A stretch of 64,000 nucleotides of DNA from NCBI GenBank assembly GCA_902492455.1, contig CABULH010000011.1:1-64000 (forward strand), written 5' to 3'. A program made the position numbers and the translations under genes. The DNA is from an uncultured Oscillospiraceae bacterium. GTDB lineage: Bacteria > Bacillota > Clostridia > Oscillospirales > Acutalibacteraceae. Each line of letters begins with the position of its first letter. Within the stretch, counting starts at the first letter, position 1. The notes below the pieces were generated by a model. It was given only the letters and a program-made list of their open reading frames with translations, searched no databases and was not told where the DNA came from. Positions 17,537 to 26,219 of this stretch are shown piece by piece.

Positions 17537-18703
17537 TCACCAAACATCCGTCATATCCTGCAAGCCGGATTTTTGGAACCAATCGTTCACCTTGGATATC
17601 TCCCGGAACATACAGCCCATTTTTCCTTCGTCATTAAAAGCATTATTGTCACCGTTGAATTGCCACAGGGTGGCCAGCTGCACGCCGCTCTCCACCATGA
17701 TCCGCAGATTCCTTTGAATCTGCTCCGTTACAAGCTGTAAATTATTCTCGTTTTTATCCACATCGCCGAATTCACCGTAATAGAAACCCTTTTTCGCAGC
17801 TTTCGCCACGGAAACGTATTCCTTTATCAGCTCTTCATAGGAGAGATCCGCACCACTGAGCCTGTAAAGGAAATCCGCCGCCGGCATTGCAAGGTGAGTG
17901 GACACGGTATCCACCGGATCGGGAGTGGAATAGCGGATGATCTCCCTGAATTCCTCCAAAGTATCCGGCGTCCAGTTTTCTGTCCAGCAGTGCTGATCAT
18001 CCATCTGCATCGACGCCTGATGGAGGTGATAGGCGCATTCCCGCATAACGGCGTCGCCGCTGGAAATCAGGCGGTAAGGATCCAGCTCTCGTACGACCTT
18101 AGCGATCTCCCGCTTATAAAGCGACATTTCCGCCGAGGTGACCGAATCATAGCCGTTGAACTCTCCAACCTGGAGGCCGTAAACATCCTGGTGATAATTG
18201 CCGTAGGCCGTGCGGAACAGATCCGCCTCCAGATTCCCTTCATTGCGGATTTCCCAGCCCCATACGGCGGGATTATCCTTATACCGATTGACAAAATCGG
18301 CGGCGAGCTTTTTCTGATAGGCCATGGACCGGCTGTTCAGCTCATGGACGGCGCTGGGCTTCTCTCCCAGCATGCTGCTATACCGGCTGGAATTCATGAT
18401 AATGACGATCACACCGATATGGGATCTCCGGGCTTCCTCCAGGATCTTGTCCGCCCCTTCAAAAAAAGCGTCGGGGTCCTTCAGATACTGCTCATAATAC
18501 TCCACTGGCTCATACGTCACCGGTGTGCGGATAAAGGGGATGTTGTATTTCTTCAGCATGGCAAACCCGTCTTTATATGACTCGTCCTGGGGATCCAGCT
18601 GCCGGTTATAAATCATGGTGTAGGCGTTGACCCCATACCCATGGAAAGGCTTGCCGTTCATGGTAAAATTGCCCTGCTTATCTACCGTAATCCCATAGTT
18701 CAT
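17537..18703 (-). CDS. GH5-like glycoside hydrolase without signal peptide
   Basis: A 388-residue (beta/alpha)8-type glycosidase. Clan GH-A signatures are WGWEIRNEGN (Glu of NE as acid/base) and FYYGEFGD (Glu as nucleophile). There is no signal peptide, so it should act in the cytoplasm on an imported oligosaccharide. It is a close paralogue of the product of the gene before it, whose stop overlaps this start as ATGA; AAGGAGGAG stands 7 bases before the ATG. The opening YGITVDKQGNFTMNGKPFHG matches the mature N-terminus of the paralogue, which supports the start. Endo-mannanase- or glucanase-like activity is possible; exact specificity is unknown. Confidence 0.82.
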   Translation of the reverse strand: MNYGITVDKQGNFTMNGKPFHGYGVNAYTMIYNRQLDPQDESYKDGFAMLKKYNIPFIRTPVTYEPVEYYEQYLKDPDAFFEGADKILEEARRSHIGVIVIIMNSSRYSSMLGEKPSAVHELNSRSMAYQKKLAADFVNRYKDNPAVWGWEIRNEGNLEADLFRTAYGNYHQDVYGLQVGEFNGYDSVTSAEMSLYKREIAKVVRELDPYRLISSGDAVMRECAYHLHQASMQMDDQHCWTENWTPDTLEEFREIIRYSTPDPVDTVSTHLAMPAADFLYRLSGADLSYEELIKEYVSVAKAAKKGFYYGEFGDVDKNENNLQLVTEQIQRNLRIMVESGVQLATLWQFNGDNNAFNDEGKMGCMFREISKVNDWFQKSGLQDMTDVW

Positions 18704-20529
18704 TTTTTATTCTCCTCCTTGCGCAATGCGAGTTTCTTTCTCAAATACAGGAAGTAAAAGGCCGCTGCGCCGCCTGCCAGGACAACAATCACCAGGACCA
18801 CGATCAGCCAGATCCACCAGCCGGCCCCCCCGGTGTTCTGTTCTCTCGCCGAGGATGTGGACGCAGGGGCGGTGGTATTGGATGCCGGCTGAGCAACCGC
18901 CACGGTGAACTGGCGTACCGTGACCCCTTCCGGATCCCGCACCGTCACGGTGCAGCTGTCGTCCACCTGGGCATCCGCCGACGTAAGGATGCTGCCCGAT
19001 CTATCCGCCACACTGAGGGTGTATCCCTCCCGCAGGGCGATGCTCCGCTGGAAGATATCCAAACTCACCGGCTCCTGGATGGTTATTCTGTTATCCGTCC
19101 CGGAGATGGACAATTTGGTCGACTGGCTGAGCATATACTGGCTGACTTCATCCTCCCCGGCGGGCGATGTGGAAACCGTGCTGCTGCCGGGTTCGATTGC
19201 AGAAGGCGATGTGGGAGTGACCGGATTGGTGGGCTTGACGGGATCGGTAGGCTTGGAAGAGGCAGCATTGTCCGCCGCCGCCCAATATTTTTCCGTGTTC
19301 TGCAGCCCTGCGGACTGGAATTTCTGATTGATCTTCTGAATCTCCCGGATGGTGACAGCCAGATTGCCTTCATCCGTCACCACGGAATTGTTTTTGTTGC
19401 GCTGCCACAGGGAAGCCAGCTGTACCCCGGCATTCACCATGGCGTTGAGATTCTTGACCGCCAGCTCCTTCCCCTGGGCCGGATCGATGTCGGCATCGCC
19501 CAAATCACCGAATTCTCCAAAATAAAAGCCCTTTTTCGCGGCCTTGGCCTGGGTCACATATTCCTTCAGCAACTGCTCCAGGTTCAGGGTGGTATCCTGC
19601 AGGGCGTAGCCAAAATCGTCATAGGTCATGGCGAAGTGGGTGGAGATGGCATTAACCGGGTCGGGAGTGGCGTAAAGATTCATATACCGCCATTGCTCCA
19701 GGGTATCCCGGGTCCAGTCCACCGTCCACTCATGATTGCTGTTCATCTTCTGGGAGGCCTGATGAAGATGATAGGCGGACTCTCTCATGATCGCGTCGCC
19801 GCTGGAAATGATCCGGTAAGGATCCACTTCCCGGATGCTTTTGGCGATCTCCCGCTTCATGACGGCAAACTCTTCAGCCGTGACTGAATCGTAGCCGTTA
19901 AATTCTCCCACCAAATCACCATATACCATGTTCAGCTGGCCGTCGTGTTCGGTAAACATCAAATCGGATTCCAAATTGCGTTCGTTGCCGATCTCCCAGC
20001 CCCAAACCGCCGGATGATTCACAAATCGTTCCACCATATCCTTGGTCCATTTCTTCTGGAAGGCCATGGATTTGCTGTTTATGTCCCCGACAGCGGAGGG
20101 CTTTTCCCCCAGCAGGCTAGTGTACCGGCAGGAACTGATAACGGTAACGATCACTCCGATATGGGCTTCTGCGGCCATGTCCAGCATCTGCTGAGAGGCG
20201 GCGAAATAGGCGTCCGGATCCTCCAGATACCGCTTATAATCCTCTATAGAGCCATAAGTGATGATGGTGCGGGTAAAGGGAATCCCAAACTTTTTCAGGG
20301 TTTCCAGGCATACCCGGTATGTATCGTCAAAGGGATCGTGCCACACATCCCCCGCCGCAGCGTTGACGCCGTAGCCGTAAAACTTCTGACCATTGAGCAT
20401 AAAATTGCCCTGGGCATCCAGGGTCAGACCATAACGCAGGGGGGCTGCCGAAGTCTGCCATCCGCCCGCCGCCAGCAGGCAGCAGCTCAGGCAGATTGTC
20501 AGGAGCAGGGAAATCACACGTTTTTTCAT
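18700..20529 (-). CDS. Secreted, membrane-anchored GH5-like glycoside hydrolase
   Basis: A 609-residue protein. ATG 20529 has AGGAGG 6 bases upstream and begins a signal peptide (KKRVISLLLTICLSCCLLAAGG). Residues about 30-410 are a GH-A catalytic domain with WGWEIGNERN (acid/base Glu) and FYFGEFGD (nucleophile Glu). A Pro/Thr linker of PTNPVTPTSP type follows, then a beta-rich domain at about 450-540, a Ser/Thr-rich stretch, one membrane segment (WWIWLIVVLVIVVLAGG) and a basic tail. The enzyme is therefore held on the outside of the membrane, next to the importers. It forms an inside/outside pair with the following gene. Confidence 0.85.
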   Translation of the reverse strand: MKKRVISLLLTICLSCCLLAAGGWQTSAAPLRYGLTLDAQGNFMLNGQKFYGYGVNAAAGDVWHDPFDDTYRVCLETLKKFGIPFTRTIITYGSIEDYKRYLEDPDAYFAASQQMLDMAAEAHIGVIVTVISSCRYTSLLGEKPSAVGDINSKSMAFQKKWTKDMVERFVNHPAVWGWEIGNERNLESDLMFTEHDGQLNMVYGDLVGEFNGYDSVTAEEFAVMKREIAKSIREVDPYRIISSGDAIMRESAYHLHQASQKMNSNHEWTVDWTRDTLEQWRYMNLYATPDPVNAISTHFAMTYDDFGYALQDTTLNLEQLLKEYVTQAKAAKKGFYFGEFGDLGDADIDPAQGKELAVKNLNAMVNAGVQLASLWQRNKNNSVVTDEGNLAVTIREIQKINQKFQSAGLQNTEKYWAAADNAASSKPTDPVKPTNPVTPTSPSAIEPGSSTVSTSPAGEDEVSQYMLSQSTKLSISGTDNRITIQEPVSLDIFQRSIALREGYTLSVADRSGSILTSADAQVDDSCTVTVRDPEGVTVRQFTVAVAQPASNTTAPASTSSAREQNTGGAGWWIWLIVVLVIVVLAGGAAAFYFLYLRKKLALRKEENKK

Positions 20530-20589
20530 CTCGATCCTCCTAGCGGCAATCGATTTATGTTCCGGCCTAACGGCCACGGCTTACGCAGA

Positions 20590-22281
20590 TCAGTTGCAGG
20601 ATACCCGGAAGGTTCCGCTTCCCAGATTCAGCAGCTTGCATTGTTTTCCAGCCACGGTTTTGGTCTGCAGCGCCCCGGGCTGGTTGTCCACCGTCACGGA
20701 TTGCGTATCTTCCGGCAGCACCACCGTGATCCCCCAATCGGTGGGATTGTTCACCGTAAATTCCCGCGAAGAGAGGCTTGCCACCTGACAGGCCGCGCGG
20801 TCGTGCCACCAGTGGATCAGCGCGTCCGGCCCGCAGGTCCACACATTCCACCCTTTTTTCCGGACATAATCCGTGGCGTGATCCAATGCCTTCAGCGCTG
20901 GAAGCGGGTCGCACCACACGCCGGAAATATAATGGGGATGCAAGAAGAGCTGCAGGGGCCGGCCATAGGCAAAACCGTCCTCCAGATAGTCCTCGATTTT
21001 CCGGCATTCCTCCGGTTCCTCTGTGTATAGCCGGGGCTCGTAAAAGGAACTGTACACCTCGCAGAAATCCAGTTCCCGGTTGCCGTGGGCCGCGTCGCAG
21101 AGCACAAACCGCGGGAAGGCGGTACCGCTGGCGAAACCGCTGAGATTAAAGGCATTGATGTCCTGGGGATCCATCTGTGCCTGAAGACGATTGTTGTCGC
21201 CCAGTGCGCCGCAGGCCGCCTCGATCCGGTATCTCTCCCCGGCGGTGCCGACTTGAATCAAACAGTGGTTCACCGGCCCGATGCTCACTTCCCCAAAAGC
21301 CTGTTCATACATATCGCTTTGAAGCTTATATCCCTCTTCGCTGTAAGGGAACATAAGGAAATTATAATGCAGCGCCGTTTCGCAGCCCTGGGCATGCAGC
21401 TGTTCCAGCTGCTCCCGGCTGATGCGAAACCGCCCTTCCTCATCCACCGGCATCAGATTGAGATGATAGGGCAGCCCTCTCTGAAACATAGCCTCAGCCG
21501 CGGCCATATCGTTTTCCTCCGAAGTGGCGTCGTCATCCCCGGCAAAATAGAGGGCCAGGTCACAGACGTTTTCATTGTGGACCGGCAGGGGATACAGCCG
21601 GGGAAAGCCCCGGGACACCAGCAGATCCTCCACAGCCCGCATGTAGCTGTCCGCGTAGGGGACTGCGTAATTATCCTCCTGGCCCAGCACATATCCGTCC
21701 GGGATCCGGGGCTTGGAAAAACCGTTGCATAACTCCAAGGTGGGACGGCCGTCCGCCGCATGCCACAAAGTGGCGGGCAGATCAAAACTCCAGTACCAAA
21801 TCCCTTTCCGCAGCCGGATCAAGGCCGCATGGGAACCGCCCTCCCGATCCTTCAGCCAGCCCAGTACCTCGCCGCCTGTCTCCGGCAGGGATCCGAAGCC
21901 GCCAAGTACCGGCAGCAGTTCCTCTGTATCCGAAAAATGGAAATAGCCCACGATATCGTAATCATCACCGCTCTGCTTTTCCGAAACAAAATCGGGAAAG
22001 AGCCCAGGAGCTTTGGCGGCAAAGGCGATGACAGCGCATCCGTCCTCCGCCGCCGCGGCCAGCGCCTGGCACTGCGCCGCCGTCAGGGCTTCCGCGCCTA
22101 TCAGCAAAGCGTCCCCCTCTTCCGGCCGGTAACGCAGCAGCGCTTCGGCGGTAAGCTCCTGAGCGGAAAATCCGCTGTTTTTCAGCATCACCGGCAGATA
22201 CGCCGGCGTATAATCCGCTCCGGCAGCATTTCTCTGTTCATGCGCGGATAAATCGTGATAATAGTACAGTCTCATCCTCAT
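20590..22281 (-). CDS. Uncharacterised protein, possibly deacetylase-like
   Basis: A 563-residue protein without signal peptide or membrane segment. An ATG at 22275 has better spacing to GGTGG and may be the true start. The first 200 residues resemble a glutamine-amidotransferase-like or Rossmann region (EGDALLIGAEALTAAQ). The middle has a DLALYFAGDDD phrase that recalls the Asp-Asp metal site of NodB-type polysaccharide deacetylases, with LHYNF and FLHPHYI further on as possible His ligands. A small beta domain ends it. I do not recognise the family with certainty. Its place between the glycosidases and the permease suggests work on the imported sugar. Confidence 0.6.
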   Translation of the reverse strand: MRMRLYYYHDLSAHEQRNAAGADYTPAYLPVMLKNSGFSAQELTAEALLRYRPEEGDALLIGAEALTAAQCQALAAAAEDGCAVIAFAAKAPGLFPDFVSEKQSGDDYDIVGYFHFSDTEELLPVLGGFGSLPETGGEVLGWLKDREGGSHAALIRLRKGIWYWSFDLPATLWHAADGRPTLELCNGFSKPRIPDGYVLGQEDNYAVPYADSYMRAVEDLLVSRGFPRLYPLPVHNENVCDLALYFAGDDDATSEENDMAAAEAMFQRGLPYHLNLMPVDEEGRFRISREQLEQLHAQGCETALHYNFLMFPYSEEGYKLQSDMYEQAFGEVSIGPVNHCLIQVGTAGERYRIEAACGALGDNNRLQAQMDPQDINAFNLSGFASGTAFPRFVLCDAAHGNRELDFCEVYSSFYEPRLYTEEPEECRKIEDYLEDGFAYGRPLQLFLHPHYISGVWCDPLPALKALDHATDYVRKKGWNVWTCGPDALIHWWHDRAACQVASLSSREFTVNNPTDWGITVVLPEDTQSVTVDNQPGALQTKTVAGKQCKLLNLGSGTFRVSCN

Positions 22282-22309
22282 CCACCCTATTCCCTGAATT
22301 TACAGTTCA

Positions 22310-23191
22310 TTAAAGCAGGTTGAAATACTGACAGGCGATCGCCACGGTGCAGATCAGCAAGCTGGAAACCTCTCGTTTGGTCAGGCGTTTGTGCATCTGC
22401 ACATAGCCGATGGCGAGGGAAACCACAATAGACAAGCTGGTGATAACGGTAAATTCCGCGGCTGCGTTCATCATCCCGGTGAGCATACCGGTGGCGAAGA
22501 AACACACACCGTTGCACACCGCCAAGGCGGCGGCGTTGAACAGCACAATCCGCCGGTGATCCCGGCTGATCTCCATCCGCTGGCCCCGGCAATGGTACAG
22601 CAAATAGACGCCGCAGCAAAAAATGGAAGCGAACAAATAGGAGAAAAAGAAAAAGGAGTTCCGGCCCTCTCCCGGCATATAATGCTGCTGGATTTTGATG
22701 GCGAAATTAATCACGCCGTTTCCCAGAGAAGAAACTACCGCCAGCAGGATGGAGGGCAAGGAGCTTTTTCCCTCCTTCTTTCCCACATTCATCATCACGA
22801 TGACTGCAACGGCCAGGAGCATGCCGATGAGCTGGAGAGGGTGGGCGCTTTCCTGCAAAAACACAAGAGAGAGCACCACCGGGAAAATGAAGCTCAGGTT
22901 GGTGATGATGATGGTTAAAGAAAAGGAATTGGCTTTCATGCTTTCCAGCAAAGAGAACGCACACGCGGTATAGGCAACGCCAGCCAACAGCGCCGGCAGC
23001 ACCACACCCCAATGGAAACTCTCGCCGGAACATAAGGCGCAGACCCCGAACACCAGGGTCAGCGGTATGTACCAGAATACCGGCAGCAAAAAGGAGGTGG
23101 AACGGTTTCCCGAACAGACGGACAGCTTTTTATAGGAGACGCCGCTGTAACCGGAAGTCAGCACCGCCAGAGCAAGGTAAATAAACTGCAT
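22310..23191 (-). CDS. EamA/DMT-family membrane transporter
   Basis: A 293-residue protein made almost entirely of about ten hydrophobic segments with short charged loops, in two similar halves, as in drug/metabolite (EamA) transporters. The start ATG overlaps the preceding stop as TAATG, with GGAGGAAAGG just before it, so translation is coupled to the oxidoreductase gene. It could move a sugar, a sugar acid or an amine released in the cell. The substrate cannot be read from sequence. Confidence 0.78.
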   Translation of the reverse strand: MQFIYLALAVLTSGYSGVSYKKLSVCSGNRSTSFLLPVFWYIPLTLVFGVCALCSGESFHWGVVLPALLAGVAYTACAFSLLESMKANSFSLTIIITNLSFIFPVVLSLVFLQESAHPLQLIGMLLAVAVIVMMNVGKKEGKSSLPSILLAVVSSLGNGVINFAIKIQQHYMPGEGRNSFFFFSYLFASIFCCGVYLLYHCRGQRMEISRDHRRIVLFNAAALAVCNGVCFFATGMLTGMMNAAAEFTVITSLSIVVSLAIGYVQMHKRLTKREVSSLLICTVAIACQYFNLL

Positions 23192-24348
23192 TACCTTTCC
23201 TCCCGGAAATCAGGTACATCCAGCAGCACACCGCCTTTTCGGGCCGACTCGGCAGCCATAATCGCAGGCGCCGCTGTCTCCACCGCTTTGTACACATCCA
23301 TGGGCGGGGTGGTATCCTGCAGAATGGATTCCACAAAATACTGGATGGGATAGAAATCCGCACCGCCGTGAGCCGCTTGGCGAATGTATTCCGGCGCGTT
23401 GGGATCCGCTGTTCCCCAATCCTTGCTTTCCCATTCTCCGCCGGCCCGGTACAGCTTCATGGTATCCAGGGTGCTGCGGCTGGTCTCCGCAGAGGCTTTG
23501 GAGCCCTTGATCTGATACCAGTGGGCGAAAATATCATTTTTGGGACCGCTGGGCGCGGTGAATCCCGCCCGGAGGGAGAAAATGGCATCGTTGGTGTTGT
23601 ACATCAGCGCGGTCTGCAGATCACACACATCAAAGCTGGGCTCCGCATAGCTGCCCCGGCGGGTACCGATACAGCTGACCTTGGCAATCCGGCCGCCGGT
23701 GATGGACAGCAGAGGGGAAAGCTCATGGGGCATATAGAAGATCGGCTCCTGGAAAGTATAATACCGCCAGGAAGGAACACAATCGGGGTTGTTCATCTCC
23801 TCGGGCGTTTTGGGATAAACGGCATAGTTGGTCCTTTTATCCCGCAGCATATCCCAAACCGGCTCATAATGCAGATATTCGCCCTCAGCGTAGTAGATTT
23901 TGCCGAATTCTCCGGCAGCCGCCATTTTTCGCCATTCCTGGATAAAATTCCAATACCGGGTCTGTTCCGCCAGCTGATATTTCACCCCGGTGCTTTTGAC
24001 TGCATTCACCAGCTTCCAGCACTGCTCGATGGAGTAGGCCGCCGGCACCTCCGTCATCACATGCAGTCCCCGGTGCATGGCATCCACCGCATAGTCCACC
24101 TGCTTGTCGGGATCCACGCCGATAATCAGCGCGTCCATTTTGGCATCCTGAATCATATCTTCATAGCTGGTATACGCTTTGGCTGCACCCTCGTGAGCCT
24201 GATTGTAGCCGGCAGCCACCTGAGCGGCACGATCAAGGGCTATATCGCCGAAAGCTACAAATTCCACCTGGGGGTGAGCGGAATAGCATTCCACCAGAGA
24301 CTGGAGCCGGGGACCGACGCCCAGTACGCCAAACCGAATCTTCTTCAT
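23191..24348 (-). CDS. Gfo/Idh/MocA-family oxidoreductase
   Basis: A 385-residue NAD(P)-dependent sugar or inositol dehydrogenase-like protein. ATG 24348 follows GAGGAGG by 8 bases and opens directly with the Rossmann strand KKIRFGVLGVGPRLQ. The family EKP motif reads EVP (VMTEVPAAYS, near residue 110), so the usual catalytic Lys is missing. The following QTRYW region is typical of subfamilies with non-standard chemistry such as GH109-like or retaining enzymes. It is the first gene of the carbohydrate operon and is read away from the AraC regulator gene. Confidence 0.85.
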   Translation of the reverse strand: MKKIRFGVLGVGPRLQSLVECYSAHPQVEFVAFGDIALDRAAQVAAGYNQAHEGAAKAYTSYEDMIQDAKMDALIIGVDPDKQVDYAVDAMHRGLHVMTEVPAAYSIEQCWKLVNAVKSTGVKYQLAEQTRYWNFIQEWRKMAAAGEFGKIYYAEGEYLHYEPVWDMLRDKRTNYAVYPKTPEEMNNPDCVPSWRYYTFQEPIFYMPHELSPLLSITGGRIAKVSCIGTRRGSYAEPSFDVCDLQTALMYNTNDAIFSLRAGFTAPSGPKNDIFAHWYQIKGSKASAETSRSTLDTMKLYRAGGEWESKDWGTADPNAPEYIRQAAHGGADFYPIQYFVESILQDTTPPMDVYKAVETAAPAIMAAESARKGGVLLDVPDFREER

Positions 24349-24489
24349 AAAAGTATCCTCCTCTAATGACAATTGACAAAATCCCATGCAATCGGTATAC
24401 TTATTCTATAACATATTTCGTCAAACAGCCATAGGATATCTGTTCCAAAAAATACGAAATCGGCTGACAAAAGGAAAGTGACGACAATC

Positions 24490-25392
24490 ATGGATTTTAT
24501 TCCCATTAACATATACGCACTGCTGGATATTCACAGCTTGTATTCCATTTATCACCTGACCTTTTCCCAGAATTATTCCTATCCGGGCGAACGTCATAAT
24601 TTTTGGGAATTATCCTATATTATTCAAGGAAATGCCACCATGAGTTCGGAAAATAACATATATAATTGCCATACCGGCGATATGGTTCTGCAGGCGCCCA
24701 ATCAGTTCCACCGCCTATGGGTGGACGGCAAGAACAGCTGCGAAGCTTTCACCATTTCCTTTGACGGAAGGGGCCTTGCCAACCACCTTTATTCGGGAAA
24801 ATACCTCCCCACAGAGCAGGAGCAACGGATCATTTTTCATATTATTGACGAGCTTCCGCCGATTTTCGGCGGATATGATGCCACCGAGTTCACCCGCCTT
24901 TTTACTACCGCCTCTCCCAACGATATCGGCTATCAAATCATCAAGAATTATCTGGAACTGCTCTGCCTGTCTCTGATCCGCCGGGGCAATGAAGCCCGGG
25001 GTTATCCCATCAAGGACGACCGAACCATGTGTTATGCCAAGACCATGGTTTTTCTGCAGAACAATGTGGAAAAGAATTTGAAAATGGAGGATATCTCTCA
25101 GGGAATCTACGAGTCTCCCGGAAAAATCAAGGACATCTTTCATCAATTCACCGGCGGCGGCGTCATGCGGTATTTCTACCGTCTGCGCTGCGAGCATATC
25201 ATGCGGCTGCTTTCAGAGGGCCACAGCATAAAGGAAATTGCTTCCATTATGGATTTTTCTTCTCCCTACTACCTCTCCTACTTTTTTAAGCGTGAAACAG
25301 GTATGACCGCCCGGGAGTATCTGAAGAAAAATGTGAAAAGCGATGACGAGCAGGACAGGCAGACGACTGACCCGATGGAAGTACAGCTCTAG
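24490..25392 (+). CDS. AraC-family transcriptional regulator
   Basis: A 300-residue regulator. It has an N-terminal cupin-type sensor (YPGERHNFWELSYIIQG; HTGDMVLQAPNQFH) and a C-terminal AraC double helix-turn-helix (MEDISQGIYESPGKIKDIF and IKEIASIMDFSSPYYLSYFFKRETGMTAREY-like block). GTG 24478 is also in frame, but the AAAGGA site lies too close to it, so I prefer ATG 24490. It is divergent from the 15-gene carbohydrate operon and very likely controls it, with a sugar as effector. The 141-base spacer between the two starts should hold its sites. Its composition is more AT-rich than neighbouring genes. Confidence 0.88.
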   Translation: MDFIPINIYALLDIHSLYSIYHLTFSQNYSYPGERHNFWELSYIIQGNATMSSENNIYNCHTGDMVLQAPNQFHRLWVDGKNSCEAFTISFDGRGLANHLYSGKYLPTEQEQRIIFHIIDELPPIFGGYDATEFTRLFTTASPNDIGYQIIKNYLELLCLSLIRRGNEARGYPIKDDRTMCYAKTMVFLQNNVEKNLKMEDISQGIYESPGKIKDIFHQFTGGGVMRYFYRLRCEHIMRLLSEGHSIKEIASIMDFSSPYYLSYFFKRETGMTAREYLKKNVKSDDEQDRQTTDPMEVQL

Positions 25393-25449
25393 CAGCTTGA
25401 CGAATAAGCCGCAAAATTTCGGAGCCGGAGAAACGCAGGGAATCCGTAA

Positions 25450-25497
25450 AACAAGCAGGCAGCCCGTCCCTTGCGGACAGGCTGCCTGCTTGTTTTT
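25450..25497. terminator. Bidirectional terminator
   Basis: The arms AACAAGCAGGCAGCC... and GGCTGCCTGCTTGTT pair perfectly around a GTCC/GGAC-extended loop. TGTTTTTC follows on the plus strand and a T-rich run on the minus strand. It closes the AraC gene and the convergent gene at 25530-26066. Confidence 0.85.
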
Positions 25498-25529
25498 CAA
25501 AGAAAGTTAACCGATTATCCCTTTCTCTT

Positions 25530-26066
25530 CTATGCCGGGAGATGATCATGCAGCACGCCATTGGCCATATAGTCGGTCATATCCGCCGCCAACCGCCGCA
25601 GAAGCGAGGCCAGATCGGTCATATCCCGGTATTTGCCATCCTGAATATTCTGAATCGTCTTGTTCAGCAGTTCAGTTTCATGGTCCAACATGGCCTTCCA
25701 CACCTCCGCCGAACCCGGAACCACCTGGCAGATCTTTTTGATGATTTTATTGCGCGCCTCTTCCCAGCGCTTATGATACGCCTGGCTCTGGCTGTCCCCC
25801 GCCGCCAAGGCGTGGATATAATCAATAAAGGCGTCGTTGCTTCGGCCGATATCTTCAGTTAACTGCTGCGTCGCCGGTGTGTTGCTGATACTCAGCATCC
25901 GCGTCTGCAGTTGTTCCACCGTTTTGCGGAGCTTGTCCTGGACCGCAGGCAGAACCGGACTGTGTAAAAAGGCATTGACGGTATACATCACCCGCCACAG
26001 CAGCAATTCCGTGGAATAATCCTGGATGCTGCGATAAGCCGCTTGTTTATCAGGATCGTCATACAT
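25530..26066 (-). CDS. Hypothetical helical protein
   Basis: A 178-residue soluble, mostly alpha-helical protein without signal peptide or membrane segment. I do not recognise the family. Notable phrases are STELLLWRVMYTVNAFLHS and RRLAADMTDYMANGV. The start ATG 26066 has AAAGGA 13 bases upstream, a loose fit. It is a single gene between two terminators, convergent with the AraC gene. Confidence 0.6.
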   Translation of the reverse strand: MYDDPDKQAAYRSIQDYSTELLLWRVMYTVNAFLHSPVLPAVQDKLRKTVEQLQTRMLSISNTPATQQLTEDIGRSNDAFIDYIHALAAGDSQSQAYHKRWEEARNKIIKKICQVVPGSAEVWKAMLDHETELLNKTIQNIQDGKYRDMTDLASLLRRLAADMTDYMANGVLHDHLPA

Positions 26067-26166
26067 AAGCAGGTGCCATTCCTTTCCTATGCCCGGCGGT
26101 CTGCGCCGGGGCCAGTGTCTTGTATTTTAGTATATGCGCCTTGGAAGACAAGGGTGAAGAGGCAGA

Positions 26167-26203
26167 AAAACCGCCCCTGAATCAGTTGATTCAAGGGCGG
26201 TTT
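26167..26203 (-). terminator. Intrinsic terminator of the PRTase-like gene
   Basis: AAACCGCCC and GGGCGGTTT arms, extended by TGAATCA/TGATTCA, are followed on the minus strand by TTTTTCTGCC. It lies 16 bases past the stop codon of the gene at 26220-26861. Confidence 0.88.
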
Positions 26204-26219
26204 GACGGTTCAATCCCAT

